DNA of 60,687 nt, taken from positions 1 through 60,687 of the forward strand of contig NZ_MLHS01000022.1 in the NCBI RefSeq assembly GCF_001999335.1, read 5' to 3'. Below are positions 34,853-44,131 of the stretch, in pieces (position 1 is the stretch's first letter; every line of letters starts with the position of its first letter). The notes under the pieces were generated by a model that ran no database searches, was not told the DNA's origin, and was given only the letters and a program-made list of their open reading frames with translations. The position numbers and the translations under genes were made by a program. Source of the DNA: Rodentibacter sp. Ppn85. GTDB lineage: Bacteria; Pseudomonadota; Gammaproteobacteria; Enterobacterales; Pasteurellaceae.

Positions 34853-34969
34853 TTGCAAAATGGGTATTTAAATTCGGTGGTAATTCGATTAGCTTACGAG
34901 CGCAATTTGTTCGTTTTTAGTTCAAAACATTCGTTTACAATAAAAAACGCACCGCCAAGGAGTTTTATC

Positions 34970-36481
34970 ATGACCGACAAAAAATACATTATTGCTTTAG
35001 ACCAGGGCACAACCAGCTCTCGAGCCGTACTATTGGATCATAACGCTAACATTGTTGAAATTGCCCAACGCGAATTTACTCAAATTTACCCGCGTGCAGG
35101 TTGGGTAGAACATAACCCAATGGAAATTTGGGCGACGCAAAGCTCCACCCTCAACGAAGTTGTTGCTAAAGCCGGAATTACCTCCGATGAAATCGCCGCA
35201 ATTGGTATTACCAATCAACGTGAAACCACTATTGTGTGGGAAAAAGCGACAGGCGTACCGGTTTATAATGCCATCGTTTGGCAATGTCGTCGTACCGCTG
35301 ACATTACCGATAAACTGAAAGCGGACGGTCACAAGGACTATATTCGTCACACTACAGGATTGGTAGTCGATCCTTATTTCTCCGGTACCAAAGTAAAATG
35401 GATTTTGGACAATGTAGAAGGTGCGCGCGAAAAAGCAGAACGTAGTGAACTGTTATTCGGTACTGTGGACACCTGGCTTGTGTGGAAACTAACTCAAGGT
35501 CGTGTTCACGTAACCGATTACACTAATGCCTCACGCACCATGTTATTTAATATTCACACCAAACAGTGGGATGACAAGATGCTTGAAATCTTGAATATTC
35601 CGCGTTCCATGTTGCCTGAAGTGCGTAATTCTTCTGAAATTTACGGTCAAACCAACATTGGCGGTAAAGGTGGTGTACGTATTCCGGTAGCAGGCATTGC
35701 CGGTGACCAACAAGCTGCACTTTACGGCCACTTATGTGTGCACGCCGGACAAGCAAAAAATACTTACGGCACAGGTTGTTTTATGTTGCTCCATACCGGT
35801 GATAAAGCGATCACCTCAAAAAACGGTTTGCTCACCACCATCGCCTGTAATGCTAAAGGCGAACCGGAGTACGCATTAGAAGGCTCAGTGTTTATTGCCG
35901 GCGCTTCTATTCAATGGCTACGGGATGAACTCAAAATTGTTCATGATAGTTTCGATTCAGAATACTTTGCCCAAAAAGTACCAGACAGCAACGGTGTTTA
36001 TGTCGTACCAGCCTTCACCGGTTTAGGCGCACCTTATTGGGATCCTTATGCTCGCGGAGCTATTTTCGGGCTGTCCCGTGGTGCAAATCGTAACCACATT
36101 GTTCGCGCCACTCTTGAATCTATCGCCTATCAAACCCGTGACGTATTAGAAGCCATGCAATCCGATTCAGGCGAACGCTTACAATATCTCCGTGTCGATG
36201 GCGGAGCAACGAATAATAATTTCTTAATGCAATTCCAAGCGGATATTCTGGATGCAAATGTAGAACGCCCAGTGGTGAAAGAAGTGACCGCACTAGGTGC
36301 AGCCTATCTGGCAGGTCTTGCCACCGGTTTTTGGAAAGACTTGGATGAGCTTCGCGATAAAGCACGGATAGAACGTACCTTCACACCGGATAACGACAAT
36401 GAAAAACGCGAACATCGCTATAAAGGTTGGAAAAAAGCGGTAAAACGCTCACTGGAATGGGCGAAGGAAGACTCAGAGTAG
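34970..36481 (+). CDS. glpK: Glycerol kinase
   Basis: A 503-residue FGGY-family kinase that phosphorylates glycerol taken up by GlpF. The N-terminus [15 protein letters not shown] holds the phosphate-binding loop; [11 protein letters not shown] and the C-terminal [18 protein letters not shown] and GAAYLAGLA complete the signature set. ATG 34970 has AAGGAG nine bases upstream; a longer frame from 34835 lacks one. It ends at an inverted-USS hairpin. Confidence 0.97.
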   Translation: MTDKKYIIALDQGTTSSRAVLLDHNANIVEIAQREFTQIYPRAGWVEHNPMEIWATQSSTLNEVVAKAGITSDEIAAIGITNQRETTIVWEKATGVPVYNAIVWQCRRTADITDKLKADGHKDYIRHTTGLVVDPYFSGTKVKWILDNVEGAREKAERSELLFGTVDTWLVWKLTQGRVHVTDYTNASRTMLFNIHTKQWDDKMLEILNIPRSMLPEVRNSSEIYGQTNIGGKGGVRIPVAGIAGDQQAALYGHLCVHAGQAKNTYGTGCFMLLHTGDKAITSKNGLLTTIACNAKGEPEYALEGSVFIAGASIQWLRDELKIVHDSFDSEYFAQKVPDSNGVYVVPAFTGLGAPYWDPYARGAIFGLSRGANRNHIVRATLESIAYQTRDVLEAMQSDSGERLQYLRVDGGATNNNFLMQFQADILDANVERPVVKEVTALGAAYLAGLATGFWKDLDELRDKARIERTFTPDNDNEKREHRYKGWKKAVKRSLEWAKEDSE

Positions 36482-36485
36482 CATA

Positions 36486-36512
36486 AAAGTGCGGTGAAAT
36501 TCACCGCACTTT
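36486..36512 (+). terminator. Inverted-USS terminator after glpK
   Basis: Arms AAAGTGCGGTGAA (36486-36498) and TTCACCGCACTTT (36500-36512) are perfect complements with a one-base loop, so the real loop is formed by opening inner pairs. Confidence 0.8.
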
Positions 36513-36617
36513 CCACGTACTCCCCCACATCTTCTACTATTTTCTAAAAATAAGGCATAATTTCAGCAAAATTACGATCTATGATATGCTTAACGCCACA
36601 ATATCAGAGGAAAAATT

Positions 36618-37235
36618 ATGTCTGAAATTAAACTGAATTATCACAAAACCCATTTTCTTACGAGTGCCCCCAATATTCGTGCTATTCCGGAAGATAGCGG
36701 TATTGAAATCGCCTTTGCCGGTCGCTCAAATGCAGGAAAATCTACCGCACTCAATGCGTTAACAAATCAAAAAAACCTAGCTCGCACCTCTAAAACCCCG
36801 GGGCGAACTCAGCTTATCAACTTATTTGAAGTCGAACCAAACTGTAAACTTGTGGATTTACCGGGCTACGGTTATGCCGCTGTACCAGAGAAAATGAAAA
36901 TCCAGTGGCAAAAATCCTTAGGGGAATATTTGCAAAAACGGGAATGTCTGGCAGGTTTAGTCATATTGATGGATATTCGTCACCCCCTGAAAGATCTCGA
37001 TCAACAAATGATTGAATGGGCAGTATCGGCAAGTTTACCGGTATTACTCCTACTCACTAAAGCAGATAAATTAAGTCAAAGTGCACGTAGTAAACAAGTA
37101 AAAATGGTACGGGAAGCCATTCTTCCTTTCCAAGGCGATATACAAGTGGAAGCCTTTTCAGCACAAAATAAAATTGGTATTGATAAACTTGCGACAAAAT
37201 TAGACAATTGGTTTTCAGTCGTTTTTGTGGAATAA
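36618..37235 (+). CDS. engB: Ribosome-biogenesis GTPase EngB (YsxC/YihA)
   Basis: A 205-residue GTPase needed for assembly of the 50S subunit. G1 is GRSNAGKST (about 36), switch [10 protein letters not shown] (about 81), and G4 LLTKADKLS (about 147). Length is normal. The gene precedes comM, and its terminator lies between a comM CRP-S site and the comM promoter. Confidence 0.96.
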   Translation: MSEIKLNYHKTHFLTSAPNIRAIPEDSGIEIAFAGRSNAGKSTALNALTNQKNLARTSKTPGRTQLINLFEVEPNCKLVDLPGYGYAAVPEKMKIQWQKSLGEYLQKRECLAGLVILMDIRHPLKDLDQQMIEWAVSASLPVLLLLTKADKLSQSARSKQVKMVREAILPFQGDIQVEAFSAQNKIGIDKLATKLDNWFSVVFVE

Positions 37236-37243
37236 AGTGTAAA

Positions 37244-37265
37244 TATTGCGATCTTGCTCGCAAAA
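37244..37265 (+). promoter_or_regulatory. CRP-S site upstream of comM
   Basis: TATTGCGATCTTGCTCGCAA is a near-palindromic CRP-S site with TGCGA in both halves, centred at 37254.5. The comM -10 candidate is TATAGT (37303-37308); a start near 37316 would place the site at about -61.5, a class I position. CRP-S sites need Sxy as well as CRP and define the competence regulon of Haemophilus. Confidence 0.85.
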
Positions 37266-37268
37266 AAA

Positions 37269-37303
37269 GCGTGTAATGAATGATTTCATCGCACGCTTTT
37301 TTT
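37269..37303 (+). terminator. engB terminator inside the comM promoter region
   Basis: Imperfect arms 37269-37279 (GCGTGTAATGA) and 37286-37296 (TCATCGCACGC) match at nine of eleven positions and are followed by seven Ts. Confidence 0.75.
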
Positions 37304-37349
37304 ATAGTATAAAAACTTTTTAAATGTTAACCGCACTTTTAGGCTCTCT

Positions 37350-38879
37350 ATGTCCCTTGCTATCGTTTATAGTCGTGCCTCCATGGGTGTACAAGCCCCA
37401 CTTGTTACAATTGAAGTCCATTTAAGTAACGGAAAACCCGGATTTACACTCGTAGGATTACCTGAGAAAACAGTCAAGGAAGCGCAAGACCGGGTGCGTA
37501 GTGCATTGATGAATGCACAATTTAAATATCCAGCAAAACGTATCACCGTGAATCTCGCACCGGCGGATTTACCTAAAGAAGGCGGGCGATTTGATCTACC
37601 CATTGCTATTGGTATTCTTGTGGCATCCGAGCAGCTAGACGGCAGTCGTTTAAAACAACTTGAGTTTGTTGGAGAGCTGGCTCTAACAGGTCATCTGAGA
37701 GGAATTCACGGTGTCATTCCGGCCATTCTCGCCGCACAAAAATCCAAACGTGAACTGGTTATTGCTCAGCAAAATGCTAACGAAGCCTCACTCGTTTCGG
37801 AACAAAATACCTACTTTGCTCAAACTTTACTTGATGTTGTGCAATTTCTCAATAATCAGAAAACGCTACCTCTTGCTACTGAATTAACCCATGAAAATGC
37901 GGTCAATTTCCACCATAATAATCACTTAGATTTAACCGATATTATCGGACAACAACATGCAAAACGGGCACTCACTATTGCTGCCGCAGGACAACACAAT
38001 TTGCTTTTTCTTGGTCCTCCGGGAACCGGTAAAACGATGCTGGCAAGCCGTTTAACGACACTTTTACCGGAAATGAGTGTTCAAGAAGCAATTGAAACCG
38101 CTTCTGTAACAAGCCTAGTACAAAATGAATTAAATCTCCATAATTGGAAACAACGCCCATTTCGAGCGCCACATCATAGTGCCTCGCTGCCAGCATTAGT
38201 CGGCGGAGGCACTATTCCCAAACCAGGAGAAATTTCTTTGGCACATAATGGTGTTCTTTTTTTAGATGAACTACCGGAATTTGAACGAAAAGTACTTGAT
38301 GCTTTGCGTCAACCGCTAGAAAGTGGCGAAATTGTTATCTCACGAGCCAATGCAAAAATTCAATTTCCTGCACGTTTTCAACTAGTGGCAGCAATGAATC
38401 CCAGCCCAACAGGACATTATACCGGCACACATAATCGCACTTCACCGCAGCAAGTCATGCGCTATTTAAATCGATTATCCGGGCCATTTTTAGATAGGTT
38501 TGACTTATCCATAGAAGTACCGTTATTGCCACAGGGGAGTTTACAACATTCGGGCAATCGAGGCGAAACCAGTGAACAAGTTCGGGAAAAGGTATTAAGG
38601 GTACGGGAAATTCAATTAGCCCGAGCAGGAAAAATCAATGCTTATTTAACCAGTAAAGAAATTGAACGGGATTGTAAATTGAATGAAAAAGAAGCGTTAT
38701 TTCTTGAAAACACATTAAATAAACTTGGGCTTTCCGTACGAGCCTACCATCGCATTCTGAAAGTCTCACGCACTATTGCCGATCTTCATGGAGAAAAACA
38801 AATCTCCCAACTTCATTTAGCAGAAGCATTGGGCTACCGTGCAATGGATCGATTACTGCAAAAATTAAGCCATACGTAA
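37350..38879 (+). CDS. comM: Competence protein ComM, MCM-like helicase/ATPase
   Basis: A 509-residue Mg-chelatase-like AAA+ protein. It has the N-terminal ChlI domain (LVGLPEKTVKEAQDRVRSAL), Walker A GPPGTGKT (about 222), Walker B VLFLDELPEF (about 306) and the sensor NPSPTGHYTG. ComM is a hexameric helicase that extends branch migration during integration of incoming DNA. A USS (37330-37338) sits between promoter and start. The CRP-S site upstream fits competence-specific control. Confidence 0.95.
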   Translation: MSLAIVYSRASMGVQAPLVTIEVHLSNGKPGFTLVGLPEKTVKEAQDRVRSALMNAQFKYPAKRITVNLAPADLPKEGGRFDLPIAIGILVASEQLDGSRLKQLEFVGELALTGHLRGIHGVIPAILAAQKSKRELVIAQQNANEASLVSEQNTYFAQTLLDVVQFLNNQKTLPLATELTHENAVNFHHNNHLDLTDIIGQQHAKRALTIAAAGQHNLLFLGPPGTGKTMLASRLTTLLPEMSVQEAIETASVTSLVQNELNLHNWKQRPFRAPHHSASLPALVGGGTIPKPGEISLAHNGVLFLDELPEFERKVLDALRQPLESGEIVISRANAKIQFPARFQLVAAMNPSPTGHYTGTHNRTSPQQVMRYLNRLSGPFLDRFDLSIEVPLLPQGSLQHSGNRGETSEQVREKVLRVREIQLARAGKINAYLTSKEIERDCKLNEKEALFLENTLNKLGLSVRAYHRILKVSRTIADLHGEKQISQLHLAEALGYRAMDRLLQKLSHT

Positions 38880-38939
38880 CCACATTCTAGAAACATATTA
38901 GTATGAGCTTGAAAAGTTTTATTTATTACTGTATTGAAA

Positions 38940-38970
38940 AATCTAAGGGCGTATATAACGCCCTTAGATT
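38940..38970 (-). terminator. Terminator between comM and nfuA
   Basis: Perfect 12-base arms AATCTAAGGGCG (38940-38951) and its complement (38959-38970). The T tract is on the leftward side, so it mainly stops nfuA transcripts. Confidence 0.75.
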
Positions 38971-38993
38971 AGAAATAATCGGCAACAAATAAC

Positions 38994-39578
38994 TTAATAA
39001 TAAGAATGTTCCCCACGCTGATGTTCGGTAACATCTTTCGCCCCTTTTAATTCATTAGGGAATAAGCTGACAAGTTGTTTTTCTACGCCATCTTTTAATG
39101 TAACATCCACCATTGAACAGCCATTACAACCACCACCGAACTGTAGAACGGCATAACCGTTTTCCGTAATTTCAATCAATGTAATTCGACCGCCATGGCT
39201 TGCTAATTGTGGGTTTATTTGGGTTTGAATGACATACTCCACACGCTCAATTAATGGAGCATCGTCCGCCACTTTACGCATTTTCGCATTTGGTGCTTTT
39301 AACGTAAGCTGCGCGCCCAATTCTTCCGTCACATAATCAATTTCAGCTTCTTCCAAAAAAGGTAAACTCACCTCATCAACAAAGGCAGAAAAGGTATCAT
39401 ATTTCATTTCTACATCATTTTCTTCTACCGCACTCGGTGGGCAGTAGGACACACCGCATTCCGCATTTGATGTGCCCGGGTTCACCACAAAAATACGAAT
39501 ATTTGTGCCTTCTTCTTGAGTATCCAATAATTTGCGAAAATGCTCCTGCGCCGCTTTTGAAATAGCAATTTGTTCCAT
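38994..39578 (-). CDS. nfuA: Fe/S biogenesis protein NfuA
   Basis: A 194-residue carrier protein with an N-terminal degenerate A-type domain and a C-terminal NFU domain whose [11 protein letters not shown] (about 148) has the CxxC that binds a [4Fe-4S] cluster. It delivers clusters to targets under stress. It follows comF in the same direction after about 100 bases, as in H. influenzae. Confidence 0.95.
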   Translation of the reverse strand: MEQIAISKAAQEHFRKLLDTQEEGTNIRIFVVNPGTSNAECGVSYCPPSAVEENDVEMKYDTFSAFVDEVSLPFLEEAEIDYVTEELGAQLTLKAPNAKMRKVADDAPLIERVEYVIQTQINPQLASHGGRITLIEITENGYAVLQFGGGCNGCSMVDVTLKDGVEKQLVSLFPNELKGAKDVTEHQRGEHSYY

Positions 39579-39678
39579 AAATATTCCTTAATACTTGAGA
39601 AAATTTGTCAGAAATGATACGCCTACCTCAGTATTTTTTCCACTTTTTTATCAAAATTACTCTTATCATTTAACCCGA

Positions 39679-40377
39679 TTAGGCGCGTGCCAGCCCCCAT
39701 ACCTGAATTTCCTGAACACCTAGACCACGTAATAATTTCGCAATCTCATTAAGTGTACTTCCCGTAGTAATAACATCATCTACCAAAGCTACTCTTTGAT
39801 AAGGAAAAGGTTTGGAAAGATCAATTTTAAAAGCGTTTTTCAAATTCTGACGACGTATCGCAGCACTTAAGCCACGTTGAGTATGCGTATGTTTCACCCG
39901 TTTAACAATATGGGATATACAAGGAATTTCAAGCCATCGACTGATAGTTTTCGCCAATAAATCAGCTTGATTATAACCGCGTTGCCATTGGCGGAGATGA
40001 TAAAGCGGTACCGGAATAATCGCTTGAGGAAAAGTTAAACCATGGTTACGCCTTGCCTCATAAACAGACAATAAAAGCAAACGAGCCAAAGTACGATCAA
40101 GCCAAAATTGTTTTTGATATTTGAAACGATGAATTAAACGAGAAAGTGATTCATCATAGTGTCCGACAATTACCATACGATCCCAAGCAAATTCATTATT
40201 TCCACAACGACCACAATAGCGGCTGAAGTATTGCAATGGCGCACCGCACCCACCGCAATAGATATATTGTTGAATTTGTCTTTGACAAGTCGAACACAAT
40301 CCGTTTTGACCTTGTTTTAATGAAGATTGACACAGCACGCAATTAAACTGAAAAAACGCACTAAAATCTAACCGCAC
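39679..40377 (-). CDS. comF: Competence protein ComF, phosphoribosyltransferase-like
   Basis: A 232-residue protein with an N-terminal zinc region (CVLC, CSTC, CGGC, CGRC) and a C-terminal PRPP-binding motif VALVDDVITTGSTL (about 193). ComF acts in the cytoplasm during natural transformation, probably handling incoming single-stranded DNA. The start is a GTG at 40377 inside a USS core (40371-40379), with AAGGA seven bases upstream; no other in-frame start is near. Last gene of comABCDEF. Confidence 0.95.
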   Translation of the reverse strand: MRLDFSAFFQFNCVLCQSSLKQGQNGLCSTCQRQIQQYIYCGGCGAPLQYFSRYCGRCGNNEFAWDRMVIVGHYDESLSRLIHRFKYQKQFWLDRTLARLLLLSVYEARRNHGLTFPQAIIPVPLYHLRQWQRGYNQADLLAKTISRWLEIPCISHIVKRVKHTHTQRGLSAAIRRQNLKNAFKIDLSKPFPYQRVALVDDVITTGSTLNEIAKLLRGLGVQEIQVWGLARA

Positions 40378-40379
40378 TT
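40371..40379. other. USS core containing the GTG start of comF
   Basis: On the gene strand AAGTGCGGT is read AA-GTG-CGG-T, the GTG being the first codon of comF. The ribosome site AAGGA lies in front. Confidence 0.85.
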
Positions 40380-41747
40380 TTATTTCCTTTTGTCTGCCGT
40401 TTTTTGTTTTAGCCCTTCTAAACTTTTGCCTTGTTTTAAAATGCGTGGCGTAACAAAAATTACCAACTCACGTTTTTGATGGCGTTCACTTTCTTTACTA
40501 AATAAACGCTTTACCAGCGGAATATCGCCCAACACAGGAACTTTATCAATCCCTTTCGTGATAGTGTCATGGAACACCCCGCCCAACACTATGGTTTCAC
40601 CATCTTTCGCAAAAACCTGAGTGTTAATTTCCTGTTTATCAATGGACACAATCTCATTATTTTGTTGTCCATAGGATATCCGATTACCCGGTGAGTTTTG
40701 GCTAACCAATAAATCAAGTAGGATATTATTATCCTTAGAAATATGCGGTGTCACTTCTAAGCCTAATACAGCCTCACGAAACTCAACGGTTTGTACATCA
40801 TTTTTGCCCTTTACTACATAAGGAATCTCAGTACCTTGCTTAATACTTGCACCTTTTTTATTCGTTGTCAGTAACCTTGGACTGGCAATAATCTCTACGT
40901 TATTTTCACGTTCAAGTGCGGTTAATTCCAAATCTAATAATCTCCCGTTAATTTTCGCCACTTGCAATGCGAGAGAACCCGCCGGAGCGGTATTAGTTGC
41001 AAAATTGACATTTAAATTATCCGCTATATTGGCAAAACCGTTAGCAACAAGACTACCACCCACTCTGTGTGCATTTTCCGTTGGCGTAAAAATTCCCCAA
41101 CGCACACCTAATTCTTTGAGACTTTCATCTGTAATGGTTACAATACGAGCTTCAATAGCGATTTGTTCAATAGGTTTATCTAATTCAGCAATGAGTTTTA
41201 CCAGATTTTTAACGGATTTTGCGTCATCTTGAATGATTAATAAATTACTACGATCATCAAAAGCAATACTCCCTGAAGCCGACAATAAAGATCCGATACC
41301 GGTGGTTAGCGATTTCATCACCTCTGATGCTTTCGCAAAATTCAATTTGATTGTTTTGCTCACAAGAAAAGGTTCAATCTGTTTTATGTTCTCCAACACT
41401 TCGTTCTTTGGAGGCAACAATGCCGTTTCAGAGAAAACCAAATCTTTTTTCCCTAAATAATAAATATCATCTTCTAGCCGTACAGAAAGCCCCTTCATTT
41501 TTGCGACAGAACGCAATACACGATCAAAATCCACATTATCTAGTTGCAATGAAAGCGAATCTTCCAATCCATCATCAATAATTAAGTTAGCCCCCTGCTC
41601 CAAAGCAAGCTCTTGTAAGCTAAATACCATCGGAGCCTGTTTCAGACGAATAGAGAAAACCTGATTTTCTTTAAATGCTGCCGCCAGTCCATTCCCACAA
41701 CAAAAACACAGAAAAAAGAGACCACACTTTTTTATCCACACTTTCAT
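40380..41747 (-). CDS. comE: Competence secretin ComE (PilQ homologue)
   Basis: A 455-residue outer-membrane secretin: signal peptide (LFFLCFCCGNGLAAA), two N-domains (ANLIIDDGL..., LNFAKASEVM) and the C-terminal secretin domain with VPVLGDIPLVKRLFS (about 400). It forms the channel for the type IV pseudopilus and DNA entry. A USS is in the coding region at 40914-40922. Part of comABCDEF, under the comA CRP-S site. Confidence 0.96.
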   Translation of the reverse strand: MKVWIKKCGLFFLCFCCGNGLAAAFKENQVFSIRLKQAPMVFSLQELALEQGANLIIDDGLEDSLSLQLDNVDFDRVLRSVAKMKGLSVRLEDDIYYLGKKDLVFSETALLPPKNEVLENIKQIEPFLVSKTIKLNFAKASEVMKSLTTGIGSLLSASGSIAFDDRSNLLIIQDDAKSVKNLVKLIAELDKPIEQIAIEARIVTITDESLKELGVRWGIFTPTENAHRVGGSLVANGFANIADNLNVNFATNTAPAGSLALQVAKINGRLLDLELTALERENNVEIIASPRLLTTNKKGASIKQGTEIPYVVKGKNDVQTVEFREAVLGLEVTPHISKDNNILLDLLVSQNSPGNRISYGQQNNEIVSIDKQEINTQVFAKDGETIVLGGVFHDTITKGIDKVPVLGDIPLVKRLFSKESERHQKRELVIFVTPRILKQGKSLEGLKQKTADKRK

Positions 41748-41755
41748 ATTTTCAC

Positions 41756-42148
41756 CTAGAATCGAAGATCAAGTAGATCTGTTTGTTCACATCGTCCCGA
41801 TTTTGAATACTGCAAATGAACGCTATCCTTGTGAATCTGTTGCAATAGATACCTCTCCTGCCCTAAACGCTGCCCTTGTTTAACAACAATTAATTGCTGA
41901 TTAATATCTAAAAACCATGCCTCAGGCGACTGCTTGTAGAGAATGACCCCAACCAGTTTTAGCTGATTAAAAGGGCTTTCAGAAGCAAAAGAAGGTTCAT
42001 TAAAAGCACATTTTGTTGTCTGTATTTTAGCCCCTTCTATTGGCTTCTTCTCTGATTGCCGTTGCAAATGATTAAAAGGATCGATTGCGATAACGTTTAG
42101 GCTAAAAAAAAGACAACATAAACTAAGTAAATGACGAAGTATTGACAC
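41756..42148 (-). CDS. comD: Competence protein ComD (PilP-like)
   Basis: A 130-residue exported protein: N-terminal hydrophobic segment (LLSLCCLFFSLNVIA) then a small beta domain (LVGVILYKQSPEAWFLDI, VVKQGQRLG), the PilP-type homology domain. It links the inner-membrane pilus platform to the secretin. Its start overlaps comC by 26 bases. Confidence 0.9.
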   Translation of the reverse strand: MSILRHLLSLCCLFFSLNVIAIDPFNHLQRQSEKKPIEGAKIQTTKCAFNEPSFASESPFNQLKLVGVILYKQSPEAWFLDINQQLIVVKQGQRLGQERYLLQQIHKDSVHLQYSKSGRCEQTDLLDLRF

Positions 42149-42671
42149 GTTCTATTCCCTCAATGTTGAGTGGTAAAATTAAGTGACATTGCACTCTCCC
42201 TCCTTCCACTTTTTGCATATCCAATTGCGCAAAAAAAAGCGCCTTTTGCTGGGTTAAAAGTGCAGTAAGAAAATCATGTAAATATTGAAAATATCCTTCC
42301 AACCTAATCTGTAAAACAGGGCGGGATGAAAAATCCCATTGATAGGTAACAAGTTCAATTTCATCATTTAGCAGTTCATGAATCTGCTCATCCAATGCAA
42401 TAATCCGTTTGGTTAATTGCGGAGATAATTCATGCCGCTCAGAATGCCGTTTGAGCGTGGCAAGCAATTTTTCTTGGTGTGTTAATTCGGTAGATTGTTT
42501 TATCACCTCTAATGTGATCGCTTGCCGCTGCCAATAACTTTGCCAAAGATCTAAAACAACAGAAAAATTAACCGCACTTAGACAACATATAAAAAATCCC
42601 CAGTGATAAATTTTTGGCAGCATTAAGCCTCTCTCAACAAAGGGATAACGTTGCTTGATGAACTTTTTCAC
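42123..42671 (-). CDS. comC: Competence protein ComC (PilO-like)
   Basis: A 182-residue inner-membrane protein with one helix (GFFICCLSAVNFSVVLDLW), a coiled coil (TLEVIKQSTELTHQEKLLATL), and a periplasmic ferredoxin-like domain, as in PilO. The start is a GTG at 42671 with AGGGGGG eight bases upstream. A USS is at 42571-42579. It overlaps comD. Confidence 0.88.
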   Translation of the reverse strand: MKKFIKQRYPFVERGLMLPKIYHWGFFICCLSAVNFSVVLDLWQSYWQRQAITLEVIKQSTELTHQEKLLATLKRHSERHELSPQLTKRIIALDEQIHELLNDEIELVTYQWDFSSRPVLQIRLEGYFQYLHDFLTALLTQQKALFFAQLDMQKVEGGRVQCHLILPLNIEGIERVNTSSFT

Positions 42672-42685
42672 TTTTTGTTCCCCCC

Positions 42686-43198
42686 TTATTTCTCATTCAC
42701 TTCAGAAGAAAGATCAAACTGAAAAAACCAACGTCCTTGTTCGGGTTGAAATTGGGTGAGTTTGAAAGAGGCAAAATGCCTGTTTAAAAACTCACGAAAT
42801 GTTTCAAATTCCTCTTTTGTCAAACAAAATCCATTAAGCCGAATCCCTTCCTCATTAAAACTCAATGTCTCTAGCTCCCCTTTTTCAAGAGGTAACCGGG
42901 GTAATAGCGAAATCACTTGTTCTACTCTATTCGGTGAAATTTCCTGTAATTCCGTTAAATTCCGTATGGTCTGCTTAACCTCGGTGATTTGCTGAACGGT
43001 TTCGGCGAGGCGTTTTTTCTGCTCTATAAAAAATTGCTGTTGGGTGTTCAATTCACCCTGTTGCTGCCGTTGAAATGCTGTCAATACAGCATATAGGGCA
43101 ACCCCTACTATAAACACGGCAAACATTTTTACTATAAATAAGCACAATAACCGCTGATATTTCTCCAACCGCCAAGGCAGTAAATTAATCCCGTTCAT
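42686..43198 (-). CDS. comB: Competence protein ComB (PilN-like)
   Basis: A 170-residue inner-membrane protein. The N-terminus MNGINLLPWRLEKY is the PilN motif that binds PilM (ComA), followed by one membrane helix and a coiled coil. ATG 43198 overlaps comA by 14 bases with GGAG upstream. Confidence 0.9.
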   Translation of the reverse strand: MNGINLLPWRLEKYQRLLCLFIVKMFAVFIVGVALYAVLTAFQRQQQGELNTQQQFFIEQKKRLAETVQQITEVKQTIRNLTELQEISPNRVEQVISLLPRLPLEKGELETLSFNEEGIRLNGFCLTKEEFETFREFLNRHFASFKLTQFQPEQGRWFFQFDLSSEVNEK

Positions 43199-44012
43199 CG
43201 CCCGCTCCACTTGAAGATGCTGTTAAGACAAGAGAATTATTCTGTACCCAATCTATTCGCCACAACGCGTTACCTAAAGCAATAAAAGGAATATCCGTTT
43301 TCACTTGCCGCCAATTTTTCGGTAAGTCAGTTTGCTCGACATTCGTCGTTTGATAAACATAGACATACTCAACTTCAACATTAAAACGTTGGCAAAATTT
43401 GCTACAAAGTGCGGTTAAATTTTCTGATGTTTGTAAAAGTTGTTGGCTATGAGCCGTATCCATAACGGCAAAACAATGAGATTCATCTTGATATAAATAT
43501 AAAGCATTTTCTTGTACTTCCCCCAACAGAAAGCGAAATGCACGCATAATTGAGTGATGGGCAACATCTAAGACATTAAGTAATAATTCATCACAGATCC
43601 ATTGGGTTTCATACGCTGTTTGCCGACGAATGGCGTAAATATCGAGACGAAAACCTTGTTTTAAATCAGTAGTGACATAATCAAACCAAAGTTCCTCAAG
43701 AGGAATAGGCAATTCTTCTTGTAAAATAAAACTGCACTGCTGCTCACACTCTTGTGTATTTAATGTATGAGGTAAAATTAAGTTTTTTGACCAGGTGAGA
43801 TGAGGTGAAACACAACCGACGAAATACAACTGCAAGCGATTTTGTGGAAAATCCTGCATTACACGTGCTATTAATTGTGCTTTAACGTTTGTTTCACTCA
43901 TCAAAAATGAAAGAAATTGAACTTGTTTTAGGTTATCTAACCAAACAAATTGTACATGGCTCTGTTGTTGATGCACACCAACTTGCACGATTTTCCGTTT
44001 TTTATAAGACAT
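43185..44012 (-). CDS. comA: Competence protein ComA (PilM-like)
   Basis: A 275-residue cytoplasmic protein of the PilM type (actin-like fold; VQVGVHQQQSHVQFVWL at the N-terminus). It binds ComB and connects the pilus platform to the cytoplasmic motor. First gene of comABCDEF. It is transcribed leftward from a CRP-S promoter that overlaps the start of ponA; a TATGAT -10 candidate is at 44068-44073. A USS is at 43407-43415. Confidence 0.92.
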   Translation of the reverse strand: MSYKKRKIVQVGVHQQQSHVQFVWLDNLKQVQFLSFLMSETNVKAQLIARVMQDFPQNRLQLYFVGCVSPHLTWSKNLILPHTLNTQECEQQCSFILQEELPIPLEELWFDYVTTDLKQGFRLDIYAIRRQTAYETQWICDELLLNVLDVAHHSIMRAFRFLLGEVQENALYLYQDESHCFAVMDTAHSQQLLQTSENLTALCSKFCQRFNVEVEYVYVYQTTNVEQTDLPKNWRQVKTDIPFIALGNALWRIDWVQNNSLVLTASSSGAGDERD

Positions 44013-44109
44013 CAGTATATGCTTTTCCTATTATTTGGACGGTGAATCTTTTATACTTACCAGCCAAATCATAATTTGATTTTAGTTATGATCATCAATC
44101 AAGAGAGAA

Positions 44110-44131
44110 TTCTACGATGCGGATCGCAAAA
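44110..44131 (-). promoter_or_regulatory. CRP-S site of comABCDEF
   Basis: On the comA strand it reads TTTTGCGATCCGCATCGTAG, a CRP-S site centred at 44120.5. A -10 (TATGAT) at 44068-44073 gives a start near 44061, about 60 bases away, the class I distance. The site spans the ponA ATG (44117) and codons 2-5. Confidence 0.85.

Larger units (their letters stand above)
34583..34969. promoter_or_regulatory. glpF-glpK divergent control region
   Basis: This 387-base gap holds a GlpR-like site at 34689-34708, two CRP-type sites (34789-34810 and 34831-34852), and an AAGGAG ribosome site for glpK. The sequence CGAAAAAGAAAAT (34816-34828) recurs in the glpA-glpT region (30866-30878) next to a CRP site, which suggests a shared regulatory element. 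No reading frame of note is seen. Confidence 0.65.
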
